Of a DNA stretch of 64,000 bases, positions 55,853 to 64,000 are shown piece by piece; position 1 is the stretch's first letter, and each line of letters opens with the position of its first letter. Source of the stretch: Mariannaea sp. PMI_226 (Eukaryota; Ascomycota; Sordariomycetes; Hypocreales; Nectriaceae); contig JANFOG010000005.1 in the NCBI GenBank assembly GCA_024336345.1, positions 1,674,001 through 1,738,000 of the forward strand. The letters are read 5' to 3'. The translations under genes and the position numbers were made by a program. The notes beneath the pieces are model-generated. The model saw nothing but the letters and a program-made list of their open reading frames with translations, did not search any database and had not been told where the DNA came from.

Positions 55853-57930
55853 TCAAGCAAGGCGAGTACGAATCCACTCTGTCCACTTGCAAATGTCTTC
55901 CATGTACTCTAAGACTCTGCCAAGATCGGCCCTCGTCAGTTCCTTGCCCTTCAACTTCCGTGTCCCATCGTCTCCCTCGCGCGGTAAGATGTTTTCATTA
56001 GCAACTTCAATGACACCATCTTCCAGAACCCTGAGCGTAATATCCGCGGTTGAATCTCTGAAAGGGAACACAACTTGGAGGTGTGGAGTGGGGTGAACCC
56101 ATAGAGTAACGTCCAGCTTAACATCTGCTTCTGAAGGAGCAGCGTCTTCCGGCATCGCTGTCAAGAAGTCTACCAGCTCGTCCTTAGTAGTCATAGTCCT
56201 AGTCTTGTCTGAAGCAGCCGGGTTTTGCTCCCTCATCTTTGTCGGTTGAGCTTCCTTCGATTTTGACCCGAAGCTGTTTTCCAGAAGGATAGTGACAGCG
56301 GCGTATTGACGAAGAAGAGGAAGTATTTCGATGAGTTGCCGAGGATGGAAGAATGGCATTTCAGTAACCACGTGCGAATATATCTGCTTATATATGTAGA
56401 GGGAAGCTTGATGAGACTTGTGTGAAGCGTTTCCGTCCTTGTCATAGACCAAAACTTGACGTCGCCGGGTGATGGTCCGCAGCTCACTAGGATCATGCGG
56501 GCTGTCTGGCATAACGGGGAAGAATAAGCTATCGAACGTAGGCGGGTACCCGAAGACAGGGGGAGGCGTCATATTGGCGATCTCATACATCCGAATCCAG
56601 TCATTTTGGGGGAGAATGATTGGGGGGTCGAAGGTGACCGTGAACATGACCTGAGGCACCCTTGCTGTGGACAAGTCGGGCTGAAGCATTTCCATGCCGG
56701 CTCCCTTGTTTTCTTCCGATGCCGGAAGAACAACATTATCAGGCTCTTGCCAGTCCAAAGCTGGCTTTTTGGGGTTCATGGATGGCCCAGCTTTGATAAT
56801 ATCTTTAGATATCCAGTTCTCCGACACTCTCACAGGTAGTGGTATTGTCCCGTCGGTGGCAACACATCCGATCATGAATGACCACGTCCTCTCTCTAGTT
56901 TGAGAAAAGATTGTGGCTTTGTCGTTTGACGGTGGAATTAGACGACAAGCCTTCCAATACTGGATGGCTAGTCCTACCCGGTCTCTTGAATGCATAACAG
57001 GATGGCCATGTCTTGAACACATCGCTATGACGGACAGAGCCCGATCGGTCTCGTCACTCATCCCTGGTTCTTCCCGCAGTTTAGAGATGTCCCATTGATG
57101 CAACCTCTCCAAGCTCACATAAATGCCTGCAAGCGCCTCATGGCAATCTAACCCGGGGATAATGCTAAGTTTGTCCAGAATCGCAAGCCGCTCCAAGTTG
57201 ACAGCGAATTTGTCCAGTGTTTTTGTGATAGGGCTTTGGTTGGGAAGAAGTTGAAGGTCTTTGAGCAAGATTTTGCTCGCCCTTTCCACGTGCTTGGTAA
57301 CCGAAGGGGCAGACTCGGGGAAAGCTAGAGTGATACCGGTTACAATGTTGTTATCTAACACAATGTCGAGCTGGATGGCAGACCCAGCAATAACCAGAGT
57401 CCTAGCTTTCCGGCCATCGGGCGTAATGTGTTCTTCAGACAGACAGTCGAGCCCGACACGCTGCGCCAACCGTTCTAAACCAGCCTCACTCACGAAGCCC
57501 TTCTTTTTCTGCTCAGAGTTAGAGATTTGTAGGAGAAGTAGACGGTGATACGAACATTCAGCATATCCATGATGCTCTCTAACCGCTTCAGTTTTTCGTC
57601 CTCACTCGCAAGAGCACCAAGAGCCCCCAGCCCAGCAACACCGACGTTTTCAAGTCCCATATCTAAGCCACCACCCATGGCGAGACCCATGGCTGCCGCT
57701 GTAGACGGACTATCAAAGTTGAGAGGTACATTATTCTGCTGAGCTACCATAGTCGACGTCGCAGGAGACTTCTTGAACTGTTGTGGAGAGGAGCGTGGCC
57801 CTCGAGGAGAAAATACCATATGGGCAGGGTTGGAGAAGGGCGTGGACACGGGAGGAGTTGCGGCAGCGAGTTGCGACGGAGTCCGTCCTTGCTGCGAAGA
57901 GGCGTGCTTTGAGGCCGTAGGTGTCGCCAT
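55853..57930 (-). CDS. MED1: Mediator complex subunit 1 (Med1)
   Basis: Two exons (57930-57556, 57508-55853) give 676 residues. The first 90 residues are a disordered Ser/Pro/Gln stretch (KHASSQQGRTPSQLAAATPP). The Med1 domain follows: ASEDEKLKRLESIMDMLN, then GFVSEAGLERLAQRVGLDCL, IAGSAIQLDIVLDNNIVTGITLAFP and LLKDLQLLPNQSPITKTLDKFAVNLERLAILDKLS. The rest is the conserved helical region and C-terminal beta segment (DVTLWVHPTPHLQVVFPFRDSTADITLRVLEDG). Med1 is in the middle module of Mediator, which couples activators to RNA polymerase II. Phase demands exon 1 end at AAT, so the donor is GTTCGT, and the acceptor CAG gives LN-KKKGFVSEAG. A start at 58020 would add 30 residues of unlikely composition. 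Confidence 0.93.
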
Positions 57931-58485
57931 TGCAATGTATTGCGAAACGCTACGGGGGAAGGCCGACAGTTTATGTGAAGGGGGGAGCTGCAAATGCGCA
58001 GCAGGAGAGCGCAGAGCCAAGCGTCGTCGTCGTCGTTTTATGGAGTCGCGGACATTCGAGACGGGCGGAAGTCTATTCGGGTGAGGTCGAGTCGAGGAGG
58101 GGCAATCGGAGTCTGGCAGCGAAAATAAACAAACACGGTAAAAGTTGGGGTTGTTGATGGTTCTTCTTTGTGGTTATGGTTGCATGACGAGGAAGCTTAA
58201 GGTGGAAGTTTGAGAGGATGGAACGAAGCAAGTCAAATGTTCTAGCGCTGCGCGGCGCCAGGAACAATGGAGCTTCAGATGTAAGAGCTCAGGCCTGCCC
58301 GCCCCACCAGCTTCGAGGCGTCGGTGCAGCCAAAAATGGATCTCCAACTCAGGCAACTTTATCTCTGGAGCTGACTGCGAAATTCATACCATCTCCATCC
58401 GCATCTCTCTGGCTGCATTGCCACCGGTCACATCCATCACACAGCCTAAGGCTTCCAGACCTAGAAACCTCAGATCCCTTGCGCT
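57931..58485. promoter_or_regulatory. Bidirectional MED1 / RRM-like gene promoter region
   Basis: 555 bp between divergent starts. GC-mixed, with the repeated CGT/GTC run near 58021-58036. No ORF of note. Confidence 0.55.
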
Positions 58486-59399
58486 ATGGCGTCCAATGCC
58501 GCTTCCACAGCCGCTTCCTCCGTAGCCAACGCCGTCAAACGCGCGACAAAGTCCTGCTCACCACGCTCAATATCTATCGCAGTATCGCCCACCCCAGTCA
58601 GCTTTGCTGAACGGCGCTCTGTACTGCAGGTGCTCGAGCGCTATGGACGGATCGAGTTCTTCAAATTGATCCCTGTAGGTTCATATCCTTCGCCTCTCCA
58701 AATGCCAGAAATCATCTTAATGAGATGCATTGATAGAACCACGATTCCATGTTCATCTCGTTGATGAAGGAAGAAGAAGCTGCACGTAAATTGGTCGCCA
58801 CAAGCCCTATCAGCTACAACGTATTCGTTCCGCAAACCTCGTCTGAAAGTCAACTTTCCAGCCCCAACCCAAGCCAAACACTCTCCAAGGCGAAACCGAT
58901 CACGGCACTTACGCCTCCAAATCCTCCGACGGCCGAGACCGAGACATTACCCGATCGCAAAGAGGCTGGTGCAGAACTGCCTCAGAAAGAGTTCCAGATA
59001 CACATCTTCGCCCAGCCTTCATACAGACACCACGCAAGCTCTGACACAAAATTGCATCTACCATGGCCTGCTTTTGTTGGCCAAAACAATTCCTTCCTCG
59101 CTAAGACGCTGAAGCAATCTCTCCCCAATAAAATGGCTGCAAAGGGCCTTGCAAACTGGGACCCCGACTTTGGGCAGCAGAGAATGGCCTCAAACCCAGC
59201 AATAAAAAAACAAGACCGCATACGGGAAACATCGTGGACTCCAAGCAAATTGCTCGCTCGGGCACACCGCCCGCAGGGAGAAGTAAAAAGAGACGAAAGA
59301 GGCACCCGAGACAACAACAAGACATTCAAAAAGAAGAGGAATTACATTAACAAGGCGAAGCTTGTGAAAAGTCCACCAATCTCGACCTCGTCTGGCTGA
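58486..59399 (+). CDS. Small basic protein with RRM-like N-terminal segment
   Basis: Two exons (58486-58674, 58737-59399, phase 0) give 283 residues. Residues about 28-90 read like an RRM-type beta-alpha-beta fold: SISIAVSPTPVSFAERRSVLQVLERYGRIEFFKLI, then DSMFISLMKEEEAARKLVATSPISY. The N-terminus MASNAASTAASSVANAVKRATK lacks acids and may be a mitochondrial presequence. The middle is Pro/Ser/Thr-rich (SQLSSPNPSQTLSKAK). The C-terminal third is basic (RPQGEVKRDERGTRDNN, KKKRNYINKAK) and would bind nucleic acid. The splice, with an AACCACGATTCC junction, restores the second half of the fold. I do not recognise the family; a mitochondrial RNA-related role is inference from charge and layout. 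Confidence 0.78.
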
Positions 59400-60319
59400 G
59401 ACAAGTGCGGGGACCACAAAACACAAGCAGAATCACTGAAAGGCCTCTCAAAAACTTTGAGGAACTCCCGCGACGCTCATTACTGACACCCTTCAGCGTC
59501 AAAGGCTAGCACAATGGGGTCACATGGCTGTCAGACCTGGAGCCGACGTACTCCCTTTCAAGCGAACGACAGTTGTGCAAAAGCATTTTCATCTTGTCTC
59601 GGCACAATGCCAGCATGCCAGCACCAGACAACGGACTATTCCCTGTTGTGGGCACCATATGGCCACTTTCCTGCTGGCGGTCGAGATGATGCCAAGGCGA
59701 CTTGTGTGACGTTTCTTGGTCAGTTGTTCCCCCCGGCATCAAATGCCGCTGAGGTACCAGGGTCAAATCAGGGCATACCGATCGTCTCCACCCCTGTCAG
59801 TTCGCAGCCATGGAACTGCACGTAGACTACTCCGTACAGACTACTCTGTATGCGTTACCTAAATGCTACCAACCACTTGGAACAAAGCCATCGTCACTAC
59901 GTCACCACAATGAGCTGCCCTTGGAAACAAGCCACGCCAGGGGATCAACTCACAAGAACGCCAAGACTACAACACACCATTTGAGGCAGCCCAGGTAGGG
60001 TAGGCAGGGATGGGGTCTAGTGATGACGTCTAAGCCAAAACGAGACGCGTCGTCGTATGTGCTGCGGTCTTGTGGCTCGGCCTTCATCTTTCAGTCTCCC
60101 TAGCCTAGAAATAGGATGAGCGAAATAGGTGTAATACATCAAGTACATAAATGTTCATATCTGCCAACATTAATCAAGGCGAAATCTTCCATCCTTGCTT
60201 CATCCCTCTCTGTTCGTAAACCAATAAGATCGCACCGCGGCCTCTCGTTTCAAGTTTCAATATATCAGACTCTACCAATAAATCAACCATACAGACGCAG
60301 TTAGTTACAAGGCATCACA
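59400..60319. other. Spacer between RRM-like and SUR7-like genes
   Basis: 920 bp without a gene; the 59506-59825 frames overlap on both strands and are random. Confidence 0.6.
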
Positions 60320-61062
60320 ATGGGCGTGGGACGATTCATTCATCATATCGGCACCTTCCTGCTGTTGGTTTCGACGATCTGCCTCCTCGTGGTCACGATC
60401 ACAGCGCCGGTCGTTCATGAAATTTCCATCCTTAGAGTCAGCCTAGACGATTCCTCTCGAGGGTCAGCTGTCACATTTGGCACGTTTGGTTACTGTATCA
60501 TTCGTTCCGGAGAGTAAGTGCAATGTTCTATTCTAAATGAGATAATATTCACCCCGCTTCTCTGCTGGACCGAGCTGACTCTTTTTACTTCTCTCTTGTT
60601 AGTGATGACTGCTCCAAGGTCGGGATCGGCTACGACCCAGCCAAGCTCTTGATTGGCATTGACAGATCAACCTACTTCTCGAATGCGGATGAGGACGCGG
60701 TCAAGGCCCTCACGAAGATCATGGTCCTGCACCCAGTTGCATGTGGCCTGTCGTTTATCGCTTTCCTTGTATGCCTTGGCGCTGGCGTTGTTGGGTCTCT
60801 CATCGCCTCACTCATGTCTGCTTTGACCTTTCTCGTCACTATTGTCGCTCTTGCTTGCGATTTTGGCTTATTCGCCCTCATCAGACACAAGGTCAACGAC
60901 AATGATGTCTCTACCCGCGCTCATTGGAGTGCTGGAATCTGGCTCATACTCGTTGCGGCTATTTGCAACCTCATCGCCGCCGTTCTGGTCTTCGTCTCCT
61001 GCTGCTCTGGCCGTCGTTCCCGCCGTCGTCGTGACACCAAGATGAACTCTTACCATGAGTGA
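60320..61062 (+). CDS. SUR7/PalI-family tetraspan membrane protein
   Basis: Two exons (60320-60513, 60603-61062) give 217 residues. Four membrane segments are visible: residues about 8-30 (IGTFLLLVSTICLLVVTITAPV), about 127-150 (VACGLSFIAFLVCLGAGVVGS), about 153-175 (LMSALTFLVTIVALACDFGLF) and about 187-210 (WSAGIWLILVAAICNLIAAVLVF). Between the first and second is an extracellular loop with the family pair GTFGYC and DDCSKVGIGYD. It ends in the Arg-rich cytosolic RRSRRRRDTKMNSYHE. SUR7 proteins mark eisosomes/MCC and PalI/Rim9 senses external pH; PalI is usually longer, so this short form fits the SUR7 or generic family better. The junction codon GA|T restores the loop. It is convergent with the O-methyltransferase gene. 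Confidence 0.92.
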
Positions 61063-61468
61063 GAGGCGCTCGCGACGCGGCGCTAGGCCTTCATGGCAGT
61101 GAACACTGGCACCGAAAAAAAGGAACTCGCTTAACCAAGCAAAACTATCTTGCCTGGAAGTCGTAACAGCTGTTCAATAATACGAGATGCCGCACAAGTC
61201 AAAATTTTGCAGAGTTTATATCAGACGCCAAGACGTCAATGCCAGGATGAGATAATGGTTTTATGGTTGAGGAATGGCACATTATTAATGGAGGTGGTTA
61301 CAATTATGTTTAATGATATCCACGACGTGAAGATGCAAGTCTTGCGTTCTTTTAGTCTCTATTGCTCTTTTTATTTATTTTCTATTTATCTAGATACTCA
61401 ACACCCTTATTCAACTACACTCATATTCAGTCTACCCTAACTGCATGTCCCTGCCCCACGTCTCATCT
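61063..61468. other. Convergent 3' spacer
   Basis: 406 bp between the SUR7-like gene and the O-methyltransferase gene; T-rich on the right; no gene. Confidence 0.65.
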
Positions 61469-62368
61469 TTAGTCGACAAGTCTGGCAATACTGAGGCCAT
61501 CCCAAAGTGGCATCAGGAAGGTCTCCAGCCGTGGGTTAGCTAAGGTAAGCTCATTAAACTCCTTCACCGCGTAGGCCATTTTGAGAGTGCTTTCGTCAAC
61601 ATCCTTGCCCAGGGCATTGATGTCGGCAGCGAGGCCTCTGCGCAGAACATTATCGGAGACGATGAGTGCACCGGGCCGCAACAGCCGCTTCGAACTGCCG
61701 GGCTGAGACCCTTGGAGGAGTTGTCTCAGATATCCGGGGTACCCCGTCTTGTCTGCGTCGATAAAGACAATATCGTAAGGCTCACTTGGGTTGAGCTTGG
61801 GAAGCCTTCGGAACGAGAGACAGATATTAGCGTCACTTTCAACTACGGGCTTGATGTAGTCAAGATGATGGGATTTGTGGATGTTACTCTCAAACTTACG
61901 TGTCTGCAGCTGGACCAACGACAATTTCAACGTTCTTGATACCCCTTGCAGCAAATGACTCCTCGGCTATCTTCGCATACTCTCCGGAGTATTCAAGCCC
62001 CGTAACAAGCCCATCGGGGCCTACTGCATTGGCCCAAACCATAGCAGAGTAGCCAACGTAGACGCCAATTTCCAGGACTACAATATATTTTCATTAGTAT
62101 TCGTGGAGGTGATGAGGGGTATCTATATAGCACTTCAATATCTCGATGCTCACTCACCCCGCTTAGCATTGGCAATCTTGGCCAAGATGTGGTGGAACTG
62201 AGACTGGAAGTTGGAGCTCATGTATTCCGAGTCATCTCTGCTGTCCACGATCGACTGGTGGAAGTCGCTGATGTGACTGGGGATGGGTGTTGAATGCTGT
62301 TCAGAGTAGTCGACGACCTTGCGGCCGAGTTCAGGTGATGCGTATAGGGGAATGTCGTTGAACTTCAT
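61469..62368 (-). CDS. Class I SAM-dependent O-methyltransferase (CCoAOMT/COMT type)
   Basis: Three exons (62368-62158, 62077-61900, 61805-61469) give 241 residues, the normal length for the metal-dependent caffeoyl-CoA-type O-methyltransferases. The SAM motif I is VLEIGVYVGYSAMVWA, followed by GLEYSGEYAKIAEESF (motif II) and the divalent-metal/catalytic region YDIVFIDADKTGYPGYL (Asp pair) with VSDNVLRRG. The C-terminus ends LPLWDGLSIARL-type (MPLWDGLSIARLVD). The substrate is unknown; in fungi such enzymes methylate catechols and other vicinal diols. The joins restore VLEIGVYVG and TLPKLNPSEPYDIVF. No secondary-metabolite core enzyme neighbours it, so a cluster role is not indicated. Confidence 0.93.
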
Positions 62369-63206
62369 CTTTCTGGTGATGATAATTATAATGCCAGGAT
62401 ATCGAAAATATCTGAGAAAGCCACGTGTAATAAATCAAGGTTATGTTTACTATTCCAGGCAGAAGACAGATGATGAAAGGTATCTGAGTCCGTATATATA
62501 TTTATCCTGTGACCTCGGAGTCCGAGTTCAAGGGCGATGCCATCGACATGTCTTGCTGCCGACTTCCGGTCCACCTAAATCCTGCAACAAGTCCGCTTTC
62601 GCACTATTCGGTGAACTTCGGATTTAAGACAACGTTTTCTCTCTTCCCTTTCCACTCTGGTCAACTAAAGTCAAGCTTATATCTGCATAATAGGCTGGTG
62701 GTCCCTGCCTACCAATTGGAACTGTGAGCAAGCCTACAGTGTGGTTTTATACGGAGACGAAAGTCCTCATTGTAATTCGTTTTTCTCAAGAGGGAGACCT
62801 TCATTTACCAGCTTTAAGTGGAGTCGTCAGAATCTCACTGACGTATTCAAGTAAGGACGAGTTCGAGCTTGACGTAACCTGGTGCGGGGTTGACGCCATT
62901 ACGACTTTACGTATTTACGAGCAAAAGACGACGGGGAGAATGACGAGAATGAGCTAGGAGAGAAGAGCGGGTGCATTACTATGCTAGAAAGACAGCAGAT
63001 TTATTATTACCCTGAATGAATGGGAGGCATCTAAGCTACGTCAAGGGACAGTACCTTAGCTACACACATTATCGATTTAATGGAACGACTAGATGTACAA
63101 ATCCACCATCTCCATCCACTCGCACTTAGAAAACAGCACTTGTTTTTTCTACCATACCTAACTCCCAGCGCTCTTATTTGCACCAGCTTCAGCGGTCAAT
63201 CCAGAC
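62369..63206. other. Spacer between O-methyltransferase and repeat surface-protein genes
   Basis: 838 bp. A frame of 77 codons at 62724-62957 (plus) shows an unremarkable sequence without motif. No repeat seen. Confidence 0.55.
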
Positions 63207-64000
63207 CTATAGGAGCAGAAATGCTACAAACCCGGCCATCCCAAGGACGATGGCAGACACAACCGTGCGGTCAGCAGCCGCTGTAGGAACGACCAGGGGA
63301 GAGCTTGACCCAGGGCCAGGCGTTACCGAGCCCGAGGGGCACGGCTTGGAGACTGGAGGGCCGGGAGGAGGAGGTGGCCCGGGAGGTGCAGGAGCAGCGG
63401 AAGACTTGACTCCTGGAGGGCAGGGCTCCGATGGGGCCACCGGCCTGGCGGTGGGATACACTCTTCCGGGGCCGGGCTGGGGAATCCCTGGTTGCTCCGG
63501 CTCCGATGGTTGAACTGGAGGCTGGCGGTTGTTGGTGGGTTCCGGGGCCGGAGCCGGAGCTGGAGCCGGAACAGGGCACGGCTTTTCGGTGGGTTTCTCC
63601 GGAGGAGGACGAGGAGGAGCGTTGGGCTTTGCCGATGAGTAACCACCCTTAGTAGGACAGGGAGCCGACGATGCAGGAGGGGCAGGAGGGGGAATAACAG
63701 GAGCAGCAGAGGTATACTTCGTAGTCGTGCAAGGAGCCGTGGTAGGCTTCACCTCCTTTGAAGTATACACCAGCTTTGAAGTATACACCGGCTTTGAAGT
63801 GTATACAGGCTTGGAAGTATACACAGGCTTTGAAGTGTACACAGGCTTTGAATTGTACACAGGCTTTGAAATATACACTGAATTTGAAGTACACACAGTC
63901 TTTGAAGTATATACAGGCCGCGAAGACTCACACTTTGTCGTAGTCGGCTTAACCTCCCTGGTAGTGTAGGTTGGCCTCGAAGTCTCGCATTTGGTCGTAT
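63207..64000 (-). CDS. Repeat-rich GPI-anchored surface protein, 5' part beyond the window
   Basis: The frame is open to the right edge, so at least 263 C-terminal residues are seen and the start lies outside. From the N-side there are TTKCE(T/S)SRP blocks with single Cys, then nine hexapeptide units of the form PVYTSK (variants TVCTSN, SVYISK, PVYNSK, LVYTSK). A Pro/Ala/Ser-rich stalk follows (PPPAPPASSAPCP, PAPAPAPAPEP, PPGPPPPPGPP) with spaced Cys. The end (AADRTVVSAIVLGMAGFVAFLLL) is a hydrophobic GPI-attachment signal. Such architecture is that of fungal wall adhesin or structural mannoproteins. A domain naming the family may lie outside the window. Confidence 0.82.
   Translation of the reverse strand, partial: TTKCETSRPTYTTREVKPTTTKCESSRPVYTSKTVCTSNSVYISKPVYNSKPVYTSKPVYTSKPVYTSKPVYTSKLVYTSKEVKPTTAPCTTTKYTSAAPVIPPPAPPASSAPCPTKGGYSSAKPNAPPRPPPEKPTEKPCPVPAPAPAPAPEPTNNRQPPVQPSEPEQPGIPQPGPGRVYPTARPVAPSEPCPPGVKSSAAPAPPGPPPPPGPPVSKPCPSGSVTPGPGSSSPLVVPTAAADRTVVSAIVLGMAGFVAFLLL
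63756..63920 (-). repeat. 18-bp tandem repeat (PVYTSK hexapeptide)
   Basis: About nine consecutive units of 18 bp, each carrying the core GAAGTATACAC on the plus strand, with point changes between units. The period matches one hexapeptide exactly, so copy-number change keeps the frame. Confidence 0.92.

Noticed and set aside
61469..62368. O-methyltransferase as part of a secondary-metabolite cluster
   Set aside because: No polyketide synthase, NRPS, terpene synthase, P450 or transporter is nearby; neighbours are membrane and wall genes.

Overview
The window is ordinary-looking nuclear DNA from a filamentous ascomycete (Pezizomycotina). I read it as Sordariomycetes and most likely Hypocreales, but that order-level placement is an inference from protein style and intergenic motifs and was not tested. 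The evidence for a filamentous fungus is short introns (about 50-110 nt) with GTRAGT/GTATGT donors and CTAAC-type branch sites, gene-rich blocks separated by ORF-poor spacers, a eukaryotic tRNA-Asp with a poly-T Pol III stop, and recognisable fungal core proteins. I assembled 40 introns by hand by requiring GT...AG ends, phase agreement and conserved residues across each junction.

Layout: an EsdC-like glycogen-binding-domain protein (692-1588, -); a spacer with tRNA-Asp (5082-5153); an HD-domain phosphohydrolase (5751, +); an F-box-like protein (7294, +); a GPI-anchored Thr/Pro-rich surface protein (8248-9199, -); a 6.6 kb ORF-poor spacer; a large disordered Ser/Arg-rich protein (15822-19172, +). 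A compact housekeeping block follows: U1 snRNP C protein (-) divergent from p24 cargo receptor Erv25 (+), cytosolic Trp-tRNA synthetase (+), Sdh5 (+), kinetochore Dsn1/Mis13 (-) and the bZIP regulator Atf1/AtfA (-) with a 4 kb upstream spacer. Next come a GST-like protein (-), a ten-zinc-knuckle CCHC protein (-), Fe-S assembly factor Dre2 (+), Golgi carboxypeptidase Kex1 (-), the ribosomal-protein arginine methyltransferase Sfm1 (+) and mitochondrial Met-tRNA formyltransferase (+). After a 3.4 kb spacer come a GPI-anchored GH16 glucanase (+), Mediator subunit 1 (-), a small RRM-like protein (+), a SUR7/PalI tetraspan protein (+), a class I O-methyltransferase (-) and, cut by the window edge, a repeat-rich GPI-type wall protein (-).

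The genes do not form one pathway. They are mainly single-copy core functions (splicing, secretion, translation, respiration, kinetochore, transcription) mixed with cell-surface genes (GPI protein, GH16, SUR7 protein, repeat protein, Kex1). I see no transposon, CRISPR array, secondary-metabolite core enzyme or clearly new multi-gene system. The most useful leads are: an in-frame TAG at the unresolved 5' end of the zinc-knuckle gene; an 18-nt coding microexon in SFM1; a GTTCGT donor shared by three introns; cAMP-response-element-like sites around ATF1; 15-residue RRLSSS repeats in the large disordered protein; an 18-bp tandem repeat in the terminal surface protein; and a recurring TACCTAGGTA intergenic palindrome.
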